Shown here one piece after another: positions 28,287 to 39,717 of a DNA stretch of 64,000 bases (the first letter of the stretch is position 1; every line of letters begins with the position of its first letter). The notes under the pieces were generated by a model. It made no database searches. It worked only from the letters and a program-made list of their open reading frames with translations, and was not told where the DNA came from. A program made the translations under genes and the position numbers. The stretch is from Pandoraea iniqua. Its GTDB lineage: Bacteria; Pseudomonadota; Gammaproteobacteria; Burkholderiales; Burkholderiaceae. The stretch is taken from contig NZ_CABPSF010000002.1 in NCBI RefSeq assembly GCF_902459685.1, forward strand, positions 310,001 through 374,000, written 5' to 3'.

Positions 28287-30611
28287 ATGACGACGAAATC
28301 TTCCTACTCTGCTGGTGCCGGATCGTCGTTGCCCAACCGGGTGACGCATCTTTTCCATGAAATCCGCTGGATGGCGCAAGTCGCGCTGATGGTGTTCCTC
28401 TTGATGGCGTTGTTCTCGTACAGCCGTCTGGACCCCAGCTGGACACATGCGGCGCACGTGGAGCGCATCGCCAACTGGGCGGGGCGCGTCGGCGCATGGG
28501 TGGCAGATATGCTGCTGCTCATGCTCGGCCTGTCCGCCTACTGGCTGGTCGTATTCATTGCCCGCCGTGTCATTTCCGGCTACCGGCGTATCTCCACCAA
28601 GCGCGAAGCGCCCCCGCTGCGCGAACGGCTCGCGAGCGGCGGCTGGGTCGAGATCGTCTCCTTCCTGATGGTGTTGCTCGCCAGCGCCGGTGTCGAATCG
28701 CTGCGTCTGTACCGCATGAAAGCGCAACTGCCGCGCGCGTCCGGCGGCGTGATCGGCGAGACCGTCGGCGGATTCTTCCAGCATGCGCTCGGTTTTACGG
28801 GCGGTACGCTCGCGCTGTTGCTGATTCTGGCGTTCGGTCTGTCGCTGCTGTTCCATTTCTCGTGGCTGTCTGCGGCCGAAAAACTGGGCGCCCTGATTCT
28901 CGACACCGGCACGGTGATCCGGCGCCGCCGTGAGGCGCGTCAGGACCGCCGCTTGGGTGAAGAAGCGGCCATCGCCCGTGAAGGCGCCGTGGTGCAGAAC
29001 CGCGTGCGTGCCGACGTGCATGAACCGGTGCAGATCGTGCCGCCTGTGAAGGTGGTGCCCAAGAGCGAGCGCGTGGAGAAGGAAAAGCAGGCGCCGCTGT
29101 TTGCCGACCTGCCCGATTCCATCCTGCCGCCGCTGGCGCTGCTCGACGCCCCGCCGGCCGTGCAGGAGACCGTGTCGGGCGAAACGCTCGAATTCACGTC
29201 GCGCCTGATCGAGAAGAAGCTCAAAGACTTTGGCGTCGAAGTGAACGTGGTGGCGGCCTATCCGGGCCCGGTCATTACACGCTATGAAATCGAGCCGGCG
29301 ACGGGCGTGAAGGGCAGCCAGATCGTGACGCTGGCGAAGGATCTGGCGCGTTCGCTTTCGCTCGTGTCGATTCGCGTGGTCGAGACCATCCCCGGCAAGA
29401 ATTTCATGGGGCTGGAGCTGCCGAACCCGCGCCGTCAGACCGTTCGTCTGACCGAGATTCTGGGCTCCGAGGTCTATAACGATTCGTCGTCGCTGCTGAC
29501 ACTTGCGCTGGGCAAGGACATCGGCGGCAAGCCTGTCGTGGCCGATCTGGGCAAGATGCCTCACTTGCTGGTGGCCGGTACGACCGGTTCGGGCAAGTCG
29601 GTGGGGATCAACGCGATGATTCTGTCGCTGCTCTACAAGGCCACGGCCGAGCAGGTGCGACTCATCCTGATCGACCCGAAGATGCTCGAAATGAGCATGT
29701 ACGAAGGCATTCAGCATCTGTTGTGCCCGGTGGTGACCGATATGCGTCAGGCGGGGCATGCGTTGAACTGGGTGGTGTCCGAAATGGAGCGCCGCTACAA
29801 GCTGATGAGCAAGCTCGGCGTGCGCAACCTCGCGGGCTACAACAACAAGATCGACGAAGCCGCCAAGCGCGAAGAACACATTCCGAACCCATTCTCGCTG
29901 ACACCAGAAGAACCGGAGCCGTTGCAGCGTCTGCCGTACATCGTCGTGGTGATCGACGAGTTGGCCGACCTGATGATGGTGGTCGGCAAGAAGGTCGAAG
30001 AGTTGATTGCCCGCATTGCCCAGAAGGCGCGCGCGGCCGGTATCCACCTGATTCTGGCGACGCAGCGCCCGTCGGTCGACGTGATTACGGGCCTGATCAA
30101 GGCCAACGTGCCGACCCGTGTGGCGTTCCAGGTGTCGTCGAAGATCGATTCGCGCACCATTCTCGACCAGCAGGGCGCTGAGACGCTGCTGGGCATGGGC
30201 GACATGCTCTACATGCCGCCGGGCACGGGCCTGCCGTTGCGCGTGCACGGGGCGTTCGTGGCCGACGATGAAGTGCATCGCGTGGTGCAGCGGCTCAAGG
30301 AGCAGGGCGAGGCGAATTACGTCGAAGGCCTGCTCGATGGGGCGATCGAAGGCGAGGACGGTGGCATCGACGGCGCGGGTGGCGGCGGAACCGGCGAGGG
30401 GGGCGGCGAGTCCGACCCTCTGTACGATCAGGCGGTGGCGGTGGTGCTCAAGCAGCGCCGCGCGTCGATCTCGCTGGTGCAGCGGCATCTGCGCATCGGC
30501 TACAACCGGGCAGCGCGGCTGCTCGAACAGATGGAACAGTCCGGCGTCGTGTCGGCGATGGCGAGCAACGGCAACCGGGAAATTCTGGTGCCCAATCGCG
30601 AAGGAGAATGA
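28287..30611 (+). CDS. ftsK: DNA translocase FtsK
   Basis: The 774-residue protein has four N-terminal membrane helices (about 30-200) and a relatively short linker (about 215-310). The RecA-like motor follows, with Walker [11 protein letters not shown] (about 430-440) and Walker [15 protein letters not shown]-terminal gamma winged-helix domain (about 705-774) follows a Gly-rich stretch. It anchors at the division septum and pumps DNA toward dif for chromosome dimer resolution. The ATG at 28287 is preferred over the longer open frame because it precedes the first helix by the usual distance. It overlaps lolA by 4 bases. Confidence 0.95.
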   Translation: MTTKSSYSAGAGSSLPNRVTHLFHEIRWMAQVALMVFLLMALFSYSRLDPSWTHAAHVERIANWAGRVGAWVADMLLLMLGLSAYWLVVFIARRVISGYRRISTKREAPPLRERLASGGWVEIVSFLMVLLASAGVESLRLYRMKAQLPRASGGVIGETVGGFFQHALGFTGGTLALLLILAFGLSLLFHFSWLSAAEKLGALILDTGTVIRRRREARQDRRLGEEAAIAREGAVVQNRVRADVHEPVQIVPPVKVVPKSERVEKEKQAPLFADLPDSILPPLALLDAPPAVQETVSGETLEFTSRLIEKKLKDFGVEVNVVAAYPGPVITRYEIEPATGVKGSQIVTLAKDLARSLSLVSIRVVETIPGKNFMGLELPNPRRQTVRLTEILGSEVYNDSSSLLTLALGKDIGGKPVVADLGKMPHLLVAGTTGSGKSVGINAMILSLLYKATAEQVRLILIDPKMLEMSMYEGIQHLLCPVVTDMRQAGHALNWVVSEMERRYKLMSKLGVRNLAGYNNKIDEAAKREEHIPNPFSLTPEEPEPLQRLPYIVVVIDELADLMMVVGKKVEELIARIAQKARAAGIHLILATQRPSVDVITGLIKANVPTRVAFQVSSKIDSRTILDQQGAETLLGMGDMLYMPPGTGLPLRVHGAFVADDEVHRVVQRLKEQGEANYVEGLLDGAIEGEDGGIDGAGGGGTGEGGGESDPLYDQAVAVVLKQRRASISLVQRHLRIGYNRAARLLEQMEQSGVVSAMASNGNREILVPNREGE

Positions 30612-31267
30612 AGAACATGCTGGGATTCAAGCGCAGTTTGCCGCTCATGGCGGGTGTGGTGGGCGTAACGCTGGCGGCGCTGGTCGCACCGGCTTACGCC
30701 AGCGGCACGGCGCAACTCAAGGCATTCGCGGCGCAGGTGAAGTCCGCGCGTGGCGAATTCGAGCAAAAGCAGGTCAAGCAGGGGAAGGACGGCAACGTGG
30801 CGGTGTCGAACATGGCATCGGGCACCTTCGAATTCTCCCGGCCGGGCCGCTTTATCTGGCGCTACGTCAAGCCGTACGATCAACTGCTGCAAGCCGACGG
30901 CGAGACGCTCTATATCTATGACAAGGACCTGAATCAGGTCACCGAGCGCAAGCTGGGCGCGTCGCTGGGCGCGAGTCCGGCGGCGATTCTCTTCGGCAGC
31001 AATGATGTCGAAAAGAACTTCACCCTCAAGGATGCCGGCGTGAAGAACGGCATCGATTGGGTCGAACTCCAGCCGAAATCGCAGGACACGCAGTTCCAGC
31101 GCGTGGGCATCGGCTTTCGCGATGGCAACTTGGCCGCGATGGAGCTCTACGATGCATTCGGCAACGTGACGCTGCTGACGTTTGCGAATATGCAGAAGAA
31201 TCCGCCGATGTCGCCGGACAACTTCAAATTCACCGTGCCCAAGGGGGCCGATGTGATCAAGGGGTGA
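30608..31267 (+). CDS. lolA: Outer-membrane lipoprotein carrier protein LolA
   Basis: The 219-residue protein has a signal peptide (about 1-32, ending AYA) and the LolA fold segments [31 protein letters not shown], and the C-terminal [15 protein letters not shown]. LolA ferries lipoproteins through the periplasm from LolCDE to LolB. The ATGA overlap with ftsK shows translational coupling; the ftsK-lolA-rarA-serS order is common in proteobacteria. Confidence 0.95.
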   Translation: MKNMLGFKRSLPLMAGVVGVTLAALVAPAYASGTAQLKAFAAQVKSARGEFEQKQVKQGKDGNVAVSNMASGTFEFSRPGRFIWRYVKPYDQLLQADGETLYIYDKDLNQVTERKLGASLGASPAAILFGSNDVEKNFTLKDAGVKNGIDWVELQPKSQDTQFQRVGIGFRDGNLAAMELYDAFGNVTLLTFANMQKNPPMSPDNFKFTVPKGADVIKG

Positions 31268-31359
31268 GCGAACGGCCCCGCTGCCGGTGGACTGGCATAA
31301 TGGGCGTATCCGAAATCTGATCTGCGGCCGGGGACTCCCCGGCCGCACTGCTTCTTACC

Positions 31360-32802
31360 ATGCCAGACGCACCTCTTTCTGCCTCGGTGCCACTTGCCGA
31401 GCGCTTGCGCCCCCATACCATTGACGACGTGATCGGCCAGCGCCATCTGCTCGGCAAGGGGAAACCTTTGCGCGTGGCGTTTGAAGCAGGGCGTCCGCAT
31501 TCGATGATCCTGTGGGGCCCGCCCGGTGTGGGGAAAACCACCCTCGCGCGCCTCATGGCCGACGCGTTCAAGGCGTATTTCATCTCGCTCTCGGCCGTGC
31601 TTTCCGGCGTGAAGGACATTCGCGACGCGGTGGAAGCGGCGCAGATCCAGCGCGGGCAGGGGCGCCAGACGGTGGTGTTCGTCGACGAGGTGCATCGCTT
31701 CAACAAGGCGCAGCAGGATGCTTTTCTGCCGCACGTGGAGTCGGGGCTCTTCATTTTCGTGGGGGCCACCACCGAGAACCCGTCGTTCGAAGTGAACGGT
31801 GCATTGCTCTCGCGTGCGGCCGTGTACGTGCTCAAGAGTCTGAACGACGACGAACTGGGCGAAATGGTCACGCGCGCGGCGCATGAGCTCGGCGACATCA
31901 CGTTCACCGACGAGGCGCGTCAGGCGCTGATCGATTCGGCCGACGGCGACGGTCGCAAGCTCTTCAATAACGTGGAAATCGTGGCGCAGGCAGCGACGTC
32001 GCAAGGTCTCGACACCATCGACGACGCCTTGCTCGCGAGCGTGCTGGCCGAAAACCTGCGCCGCTTCGACAAGGGCGGCGATGCGTTCTACGACCAGATC
32101 AGTGCGCTGCACAAGTCGGTGCGCGGCAGTTCGCCCGATGGTGCGCTGTATTGGTTCTGCCGAATGCTCGACGGCGGCGCCGATCCGCGTTACATGGCGC
32201 GACGCATCGTGCGCATGGCGTGGGAAGACATTGGGCTGGCCGATCCGCGCGCGGCCCGCATCGCACTGGATGCGGCAGAAACCTACGAACGCCTCGGTAC
32301 GCCCGAAGGCGAACTGGCGTTGGCACAGGCAGTGCTTTATCTGGCTGCCGCGCCCAAATCGAACGCCGGCTACAACGCTTACAACCAAGCGCGCGCGTTC
32401 GTCAGCAAAGACAAATCGCGTGGGGTGCCGGTGCATTTGCGTAACGCGCCGACCAAGCTGATGAAAGAACTGGGCTACGGTCACGAGTACCGCTATGCGC
32501 ATGACGAGCCGGACGGCTATGCCGCTGGCGAGACGTACTTCCCGGATGATCTGCGGGCACAGCAGTGGTACCGTCCGGTGCCGCGCGGGCTGGAGGGCAA
32601 GATTGGCGAGAAGCTGAACTGGCTCAAGTCGCTCGATGCCGAGTGGCGTCGTGCGAATGCCAAGGGGCGAAAAGCCGGTAATGGGGCGGATGCGGCACCG
32701 CAGACCAAGGCGTCTGGCGGCACGTCTTCTGCCTCCGCACCGCCGTCTTCCGCGCCATTTTCGGAAAAATCACCACCGGCGGATACCAGCGACGACGAGT
32801 GA
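31360..32802 (+). CDS. rarA: Replication-associated recombination protein A (RarA/MgsA)
   Basis: The 480-residue AAA+ protein has Walker A GPPGVGKTT (about 52-60), Walker B VVFVDEVHRF (about 105-114), sensor motif VGATTENPSFEV, and the C-terminal MgsA tetramerisation part (LYWFCRMLDGGADPRYMARR). It acts at stalled replication forks. The last ~45 residues are a low-complexity Ala/Ser/Pro tail ending in acidic residues, longer than in E. coli RarA. It is followed by serS as in E. coli. Confidence 0.95.
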   Translation: MPDAPLSASVPLAERLRPHTIDDVIGQRHLLGKGKPLRVAFEAGRPHSMILWGPPGVGKTTLARLMADAFKAYFISLSAVLSGVKDIRDAVEAAQIQRGQGRQTVVFVDEVHRFNKAQQDAFLPHVESGLFIFVGATTENPSFEVNGALLSRAAVYVLKSLNDDELGEMVTRAAHELGDITFTDEARQALIDSADGDGRKLFNNVEIVAQAATSQGLDTIDDALLASVLAENLRRFDKGGDAFYDQISALHKSVRGSSPDGALYWFCRMLDGGADPRYMARRIVRMAWEDIGLADPRAARIALDAAETYERLGTPEGELALAQAVLYLAAAPKSNAGYNAYNQARAFVSKDKSRGVPVHLRNAPTKLMKELGYGHEYRYAHDEPDGYAAGETYFPDDLRAQQWYRPVPRGLEGKIGEKLNWLKSLDAEWRRANAKGRKAGNGADAAPQTKASGGTSSASAPPSSAPFSEKSPPADTSDDE

Positions 32803-32805
32803 GTT

Positions 32806-32814
32806 TGGTAAAAT
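32806..32814 (+). promoter_or_regulatory. Candidate extended -10 promoter of serS
   Basis: TGG followed by TAAAAT forms an extended -10 element overlapping the rarA end, about 100 bases before the serS start. No clear -35 box is seen. Confidence 0.4.
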
Positions 32815-32834
32815 CACCCGCTTGATGCCGTTTT

Positions 32835-34220
<1,386 letters not shown>

Positions 34221-34239
34221 AAATTTTCAAAAAAGGGCT

Positions 34240-34267
34240 TGGCAGCCGAAAAAATTCGGCTATAATC
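34240..34267 (+). promoter_or_regulatory. Promoter of tRNA-Ser with palindromic spacer
   Basis: TTGGCA (-35, 34240-34245) and TATAAT (-10, 34262-34267) are separated by 16 bases. The spacer itself is exactly the inverted repeat GCCGAA-AAAA-TTCGGC. The predicted start lies about 50 bases upstream of the mature tRNA. Confidence 0.75.
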
Positions 34268-34322
34268 TCTTTCTCGCTGCTTGAGGCCACTCAGGCAGCG
34301 ACTCAAAGCAGAAAGTGTGCTT

Positions 34323-34413
<91 letters not shown>

Positions 34414-34425
34414 AGCAAACAAATC

Positions 34426-34456
34426 AGCCCTTGATCATTCAAGGGCTTTTTTGTTT
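34426..34456 (+). terminator. Rho-independent terminator of tRNA-Ser
   Basis: A 9-bp perfect stem (AGCCCTTGA/TCAAGGGCT) with a TCAT loop is followed by TTTTTGTTTT. Confidence 0.9.
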
Positions 34457-34521
34457 TACGGGTCTGTGATTAACAGGTTTCAACAGAAGTCCGTACAATT
34501 CGGCAATATCTACTGATTCTC

Positions 34522-34602
34522 GAGGATTTTCGCCATGCGCCATTGATGCCGCCGTCTTCATGACGGCCAGTCTCCACCTACCCCCATGAGCAGGGGGAGT
34601 TC
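34522..34602 (+). promoter_or_regulatory. Leader of the ABC-F gene with two mini-ORFs and two hairpins
   Basis: A GAGGA site at 34522-34526 precedes a three-codon frame (M-R-H, stop; 34535-34546). A second frame (34560-34589) encodes MTASLHLPP and stops directly after Pro-Pro. Its last codons form the CCCCC arm (34581-34585) of a hairpin with GGGGG (34593-34597), which is part of the only strong Shine-Dalgarno-like run before the ABC-F gene. A second stem GCCGTC/GACGGC (34551-34567) overlaps the start of the second frame. This layout resembles translational attenuators; it is an interpretation from sequence only. Confidence 0.4.
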
Positions 34603-34623
34603 TTGGCATCTTCGGAATCACGT

Positions 34624-36258
34624 ATGACGAATTCCTATCTCACGCTGGAAGGCGTGTCTTATGTTCTGCCTGACGGCCGAACCCTTTTCTCCGATCTGAA
34701 CGAGCACTTCGACGCGCGACCTACTGGCCTCGTCGGCCGCAACGGCGCCGGCAAGTCCGTGCTCTCCCGCGTGCTTGCCGGACAGATTTCGCCGACGACC
34801 GGACGTTGTGCCCGCTCGGGCACTGTCTACTACCTCGCGCAGCAGATTGCCCCTCGCGCTGGCGCGACCGTGGCCGATCTGGCCAACGTCCGAGACACGC
34901 TCGATGCCCTCGCACGCATTGAAGCCGGTAGCACAGCGCCTGAAGATTTCGACGCCGTGGGCGAGCGCTGGGACGTACGCCGGCAACTCGACAGCGAACT
35001 GACACGCCACGGCCTTGCCCATCTCGACGCCGCGACACCCGCTAGTGAGTTGAGCGGCGGGGAGGTCATGCGTGTGAGCCTGATCGGGGCACTGTTGTCC
35101 GAAGCCGACTTTCTCATCCTCGACGAGCCGACCAATCACCTTGACCGTGACGCGCGCAGCGCCCTCATCGAGCAACTCCGCCAATGGCCGCGTGGGTTGC
35201 TGATCGTGAGTCACGACCGTCGGCTGCTGGAACACATGACGCGCATCGTAGAACTCTCACCGCTTGGCTTGCAGAGCTACGGCGGCGGCTATCGTTTCTA
35301 TGCGCAATGCAAGGCGAAAGAACGGGCGAACGCGTTGCAAACGCTGGAGCAGCGAAAGTCGGAACGCGATCGCGAGGCCCGGTCACTGCGCGAGCAGCAG
35401 GAACGGCTGGCGCGGCGGCAGGCGCGCGGTAACCGTCATGGGCACGAGGCCAATCAGGCAAAGATTCTGCTGGGACGTCAGAAGGAGCGCAGCGAGGGGA
35501 GTGCAGGAAAGCTCCGCGCGCAGCATGCGCAGACGCGCGAGGCGCTCAATGCCCGAGTGCACGAAGCCGCGCAGCAAGTCGAGGACGAGGCGAGCATCGT
35601 GATGCGTGCCTCTGCGCTTGCGGGGGCATCGACGGCGGCGCGGCGACGTGTCGCGCAATTGGCGGCGGTATCGCTGCCCCATGTGCCGCGCGCCACACGC
35701 CACATCGACCTGACGCTGACCGGCCAGCAGCGCGTGGGTGTTATCGGTCCTAATGGCTGCGGCAAGTCCACACTGCTCAAGGTGCTGGCAGGAACGCTTG
35801 CGCCCGAGGGCGGCGTCTGCGATGTTCCGGTGCAGTGTCTGTATCTGGATCAGGGGCTGGCGAACCTGTCGCCTGAGCGCACCGTGCTGGACCAACTGAT
35901 GGAAGTGAATCGGACGCACACGCAGGGAGAACTTCGCACGCGGCTCGCGCAACTCGGACTGGACGCGCAGGCCATCATGGCCCCGAGCGGGACGCTCAGC
36001 GGGGGAGAGCGCCTGAAGGCGGCGCTGGCCCGCGTGCTTTACGCCGACCAGCCGGCGCAGCTTCTGTTGCTCGACGAACCCAGCAATCATCTGGACCTGC
36101 CGTCGCTACAGGCGCTGGAGACGTTGCTACGCAGCTACTCGGGTGCGCTCGTCGTCGTGTCACACGACGACGCCTTTCTGGAGGCATTGGGCCTGACGCA
36201 TCATCTCGCCGCGACTGAAAACGGATGGGAGATGGAGGCGTGTCAGCCACCCGCCTAA
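34624..36258 (+). CDS. ABC-F family ATPase (Uup/EttA-like)
   Basis: The 544-residue protein has two ABC domains in tandem and no membrane segments. The first has Walker A GRNGAGKSV (about 38-46), signature LSGGEVMRV (about 143) and Walker B FLILDEPTNHLD. A charged coiled linker follows (about 230-310). The second has Walker A GPNGCGKST (about 375), LSGGERLKAAL and LLLDEPSNHLD. This is the ribosome-acting ABC-F layout; some members rescue stalled ribosomes, others protect against antibiotics. The ATG at 34624 agrees with the usual MTNSYLTLEGVSYVLPDGR start of relatives. An in-frame TTG at 34603 lies next to the GGGGGAG run and is an alternative. Confidence 0.9.
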   Translation: MTNSYLTLEGVSYVLPDGRTLFSDLNEHFDARPTGLVGRNGAGKSVLSRVLAGQISPTTGRCARSGTVYYLAQQIAPRAGATVADLANVRDTLDALARIEAGSTAPEDFDAVGERWDVRRQLDSELTRHGLAHLDAATPASELSGGEVMRVSLIGALLSEADFLILDEPTNHLDRDARSALIEQLRQWPRGLLIVSHDRRLLEHMTRIVELSPLGLQSYGGGYRFYAQCKAKERANALQTLEQRKSERDREARSLREQQERLARRQARGNRHGHEANQAKILLGRQKERSEGSAGKLRAQHAQTREALNARVHEAAQQVEDEASIVMRASALAGASTAARRRVAQLAAVSLPHVPRATRHIDLTLTGQQRVGVIGPNGCGKSTLLKVLAGTLAPEGGVCDVPVQCLYLDQGLANLSPERTVLDQLMEVNRTHTQGELRTRLAQLGLDAQAIMAPSGTLSGGERLKAALARVLYADQPAQLLLLDEPSNHLDLPSLQALETLLRSYSGALVVVSHDDAFLEALGLTHHLAATENGWEMEACQPPA

Positions 36259-36461
36259 GCTAGGTGTCCCACACGGCGAAACACTGAAGTCAGTGTCGTA
36301 TCCGAAAGCATGCCGCCCTTCGGCGCCGAGGATACGGACGAAGTTTGTCTTTCGATTAAAGAAATGTCGATGTTCTTCCGTAAAGCTCTGTCTGAGCCAG
36401 TTCTTGCTGGCTGAGACCGGCATGACGACGCGTTAATTCGTCTGCATCACGGGGCGTAGCA

Positions 36462-36499
36462 AAAAGGGTTGCGAGGCGTTTCGTCCTCGCAACCCTTTT
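36462..36499. terminator. Bidirectional Rho-independent terminator
   Basis: A 15-bp perfect stem (AAAAGGGTTGCGAGG / CCTCGCAACCCTTTT) with an 8-base loop has A-runs and T-runs suited to both strands. It ends the SDR transcript from the right and may also end the ABC-F transcript. The 36259-36461 stretch before it shows no gene. Confidence 0.88.
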
Positions 36500-36529
36500 C
36501 GCCATTCCACCGGCAATGCGCCAGACGTC

Positions 36530-37264
36530 TTATGCCTGCTGACGCGTTGCCGCCAGCACGATCTCGCGAATGCACACGCCTGCGGGCTGAGCGTAGGCGT
36601 AATAGACGGCATTGGCCACATCCTCCGCCGCAAGGACCTTGCCGCCCATCTCCGTCTTCCATGCTTCGTAGCCCGTCTTGATGGCCTTGTCGGTGGTGTG
36701 GCTGAGCAGGTCGGTCTGTACGGCCCCCGGCGCAATCGTCACCACGCGCACGTTATGCGACGAGAGTTCTTCCCGCAGGTTTTCCGACAGCCCATGCACC
36801 GCGAACTTGGTGCCGACGTACGCCACGTGGTTGGGGAACGTCTTGCGCCCGGCCACGGAGCTGATGTTGACGATCGTGCCGTGTTTGCGCTCGACCATAC
36901 CGGCGGCCACGGCGTGCACCCCGTTCAACACGCCTTTGATGTTGACGTCGATCATGCGATCCCATTCGGACGGCGCTTGCCGCGTGATGTCGCCCAGCAA
37001 CATCACGCCAGCATTGTTGATGATCGCCTCGGCAGGACCGAACTGCTTTTCCGCGTCTCGCACGGCGGCGACCAGCGCATCCCGGTCGGTGACGTCCACC
37101 GATCGCGTCATCGTGTTCGGCAAGTCGAGCGATTGCATCTTTTCCAGTCGACGCGCCAGCAACAGTAGCGAATGGCCGTGAGACGAGAACAGGCGGGCGG
37201 TCGCCATACCGATGCCCGAACTGGCACCGGTGACGATCACGAGGGGTTTTTGCGATGCGGTCAT
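36530..37264 (-). CDS. Short-chain dehydrogenase/reductase (YdfG-like)
   Basis: The 244-residue protein has TGASSGIGMATA (about 11-22), NNAGVM near 84-89 and the active-site Ser (SSVAG) with Tyr-x3-Lys (YVGTK). The classical SDR fold acts on alcohols or ketones with NADP. The start at 37264 has GGAGGA 7 bases upstream; the longer open frame lacks one. It is divergent from a LysR gene 112 bases away that probably regulates it. Substrate unknown. Confidence 0.9.
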   Translation of the reverse strand: MTASQKPLVIVTGASSGIGMATARLFSSHGHSLLLLARRLEKMQSLDLPNTMTRSVDVTDRDALVAAVRDAEKQFGPAEAIINNAGVMLLGDITRQAPSEWDRMIDVNIKGVLNGVHAVAAGMVERKHGTIVNISSVAGRKTFPNHVAYVGTKFAVHGLSENLREELSSHNVRVVTIAPGAVQTDLLSHTTDKAIKTGYEAWKTEMGGKVLAAEDVANAVYYAYAQPAGVCIREIVLAATRQQA

Positions 37265-37376
37265 GAGATTCCTCCAGATATTGGTGCTGCTTATCAATAA
37301 GCGTTGAATAAAATTCTAAGCACAAATTTCATCGGCGAAAAATGGTTTATTCTTTTCGCAGGCATCGGAGAAACTT

Positions 37377-38189
37377 ATGGATGGTCGTCAATTAAAGGCG
37401 TTTATCGCCGTCTTCGAAGAACGCAACATCACGGCAGCGGCGCGACGTCTTCACTTGAGCCAGCCCGCGCTGTCCGGCACGATCAAGAGCCTCGAAGACC
37501 TGTTGGGCGCGCAACTCTTCACACGTGAAGCGCGCGGCGTGGCAGTGACAGAGGCAGCCCGCATTCTGTATCCGCAGGCCCGCCGGATTCTGTCTCAGAC
37601 CGATTCCATGACGCGTCAATTCCGTCAGGGCGGAAATGTTTCGGCGATCGACATCGGCATTGAGGCGGATATTGCAGGACAAGACGTCGCCGTGTTCGTA
37701 CGTCTGGCGCGACAGGCGATGCCTGCGTTGTTCGTCAATTTGCTTGACGGGTGCAAGGGCGATGCCCGCTTGTCGACGGAAGACGGACGTTGCGAGGACG
37801 AACTGTTTTTGCCGCTGTTCGCCGAGCCGTATGTGCTGGCTATCCCGGAAGGCGCAGATGCCGAAGGGTTGCCATGGATTGTCTGTCCGAACCATCCCAC
37901 CCATCAACGTCTTCTGCCGTATTACGGCGCCGCTGCGGGTGCTCCTGCGGCCAGTGCCGAAACGCTGGCACTCGCACTGGATCTGGTCGCCGCCGGTTTG
38001 GGGGCGTGCGTCGCACCTGAATCTTTGGCACGCGCTCACACGAACGTAGACGTCGCGTCCATCGACGGATTCGAAATGTCGCGCCGCGTGGGTATTTGCT
38101 ATGCCGTGCAGGCGCTGGACCAGTCGGTGCTGGCCACGTTGATCGATCAGCTGCGAGCCGCGGCGGTATTGCCGCCGGTCACAACGTGA
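37377..38189 (+). CDS. LysR-family regulator with a shortened effector domain
   Basis: The 270-residue protein has the LysR winged helix-turn-helix (about 1-60: LKAFIAVFEERNITAAARRLHLSQPALS). It is some 30 residues shorter than usual. The missing part is the strand region that normally carries LDLAL between subdomains; here the sequence runs from NLLDGCKGDARL straight to ELFLPLFAEPYVLAIP. It may be an internal deletion that still folds, or a variant that has lost ligand sensing. Divergent from the SDR gene, so that gene is the likely target. Confidence 0.88.
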   Translation: MDGRQLKAFIAVFEERNITAAARRLHLSQPALSGTIKSLEDLLGAQLFTREARGVAVTEAARILYPQARRILSQTDSMTRQFRQGGNVSAIDIGIEADIAGQDVAVFVRLARQAMPALFVNLLDGCKGDARLSTEDGRCEDELFLPLFAEPYVLAIPEGADAEGLPWIVCPNHPTHQRLLPYYGAAAGAPAASAETLALALDLVAAGLGACVAPESLARAHTNVDVASIDGFEMSRRVGICYAVQALDQSVLATLIDQLRAAAVLPPVTT

Positions 38190-38256
38190 TGCTTCTTCGC
38201 GAGTTGAAAGCACCACAACCGGCGGCAGCGGTTGCAGTGCCTTCCACGCGAAGGGA

Positions 38257-39717
38257 TTACTCGGGTGCCCCGGTCGATGCATCTTCCAGCGACCTTCCTT
38301 TGGTCGACGGGCCGTAAAGCGCGATGCAAATCGCTGCCACCAGCAGGATGACGTCGCTGATGATGAACACGAACAGTTTGCCTTTGAGCACGGCGAACAC
38401 GCCGAAGACCAGCAGCAACAGAATCGCACCGGCTCGCCCCCAGGCTGACGCCAGACCCATCCCCGTCGCACGAATCTCCGTCGGATACAGTTCCGGCGTG
38501 TAGCTGTAGATCGCTGTCGAGCCAAGGGCGAGGCAGAATGCCGTCAGTCCGCCGAACGCCATGAGCGCCCCCGATGTCGTCGACAATCCGAACAACGTGC
38601 CGAAAATAGCCGTGCCGATGAAGGCGAGAATGGCCGTCGGCTTCCGGTCGAGCCAATCGACCACGTAGCCGCCGAACACATACCCCGGGATCACCGATGC
38701 GTAGATCGCAATGGAGAACTCGAACGACTTGACGATGCTGAAGCCCTCCATGGCAAGCAGCGTCGGCACGAAGGTCATGAAGGTATAGAGCACGCCGTAT
38801 TCGGCAAACCACGCCGCCCACAACATCAGTGTCACCTTGCGAAAGCGCGGGCTCAGCAAATCCCGGGCACGCCAGACCTTGGCCGGCTTGGCGGCAACGG
38901 CGGACGCAACGGGTGTCACCTCCGCATCCTCGGGCAACTGCCGCCCGACACGTTGCTCGATCGACGCGAGCACGGCCTCGGCTTCGGCCGCTCGTCCGCG
39001 AAGCAACAACCATCGGGGCGACTCGGGCAGACCCGAGCGCATCAGACCGACGACGACGGCGAACGGCAGCGTCAGGAACAGGGCGGCGCGCCAGCCCCAA
39101 TGCGGAATGATGTTCAATGCCCAGAGCGGCGACACGGCAATACCCAACGCAAAGAAGCCCATCATCCAGCCGCCCAATTTGCCGCGCACGCGCGTCGGCC
39201 AGAGTTCGGCCAGATACGCCGGGACGATCGAGCTCTCCGCACCCACGAACAACCACGTAAAGAAGTTCAGCGCCGCAAACGACCACACGTCGTTCGCTAA
39301 CCCGCGCGATGCGGAAAACAGCGAATACAGCACCAGCGTGAGCATGATCATCCGTTTGCGCCCGAACCGGTCGGCCGCGAAACCGGCCATCGCGGAACCC
39401 ACGAGATAGCCGCCTAGCCCAATGGCGGAAATCACGCCGATCGTCGCGGCGTCGAAACCCCACAGCGGCCGCAACGTGGCCAGCACGAAGCCGGTGATGA
39501 CGGTGTCGAGCGTGTCGAAAAACAACGAGAGCGCTGCAACGACAAGCACCGTCAGGTGAAAGCGCGACACCGGCAAGCGGTCGAGCCGCCGGGCAATGTC
39601 CTGCTGAGTCAGCACCGAATGCGTCGGCACCGAAGCGGCGGAGCCCGGGGCACCATCGCTACCGGAGATCCGGCCGGCATCGCCGGTCTGGCGAGCGTCG
39701 AATTGAGAAGTCGTCAT
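38257..39717 (-). CDS. MFS metabolite transporter (MHS/sugar-porter type)
   Basis: The 486-residue, 12-helix protein has a 40-residue cytoplasmic start. The motif GFAADRFGRKRMIM (about 109-122), PAYLAELWPTRVRGK (about 165-179) and PESPRWLLLRGR (about 230-241) mark the sugar-porter/metabolite:H+ symporter branch. It follows the amidohydrolase gene by 88 bases on the same strand, so it probably imports that enzyme's cyclic amide or ureide substrate. Confidence 0.88.
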   Translation of the reverse strand: MTTSQFDARQTGDAGRISGSDGAPGSAASVPTHSVLTQQDIARRLDRLPVSRFHLTVLVVAALSLFFDTLDTVITGFVLATLRPLWGFDAATIGVISAIGLGGYLVGSAMAGFAADRFGRKRMIMLTLVLYSLFSASRGLANDVWSFAALNFFTWLFVGAESSIVPAYLAELWPTRVRGKLGGWMMGFFALGIAVSPLWALNIIPHWGWRAALFLTLPFAVVVGLMRSGLPESPRWLLLRGRAAEAEAVLASIEQRVGRQLPEDAEVTPVASAVAAKPAKVWRARDLLSPRFRKVTLMLWAAWFAEYGVLYTFMTFVPTLLAMEGFSIVKSFEFSIAIYASVIPGYVFGGYVVDWLDRKPTAILAFIGTAIFGTLFGLSTTSGALMAFGGLTAFCLALGSTAIYSYTPELYPTEIRATGMGLASAWGRAGAILLLLVFGVFAVLKGKLFVFIISDVILLVAAICIALYGPSTKGRSLEDASTGAPE

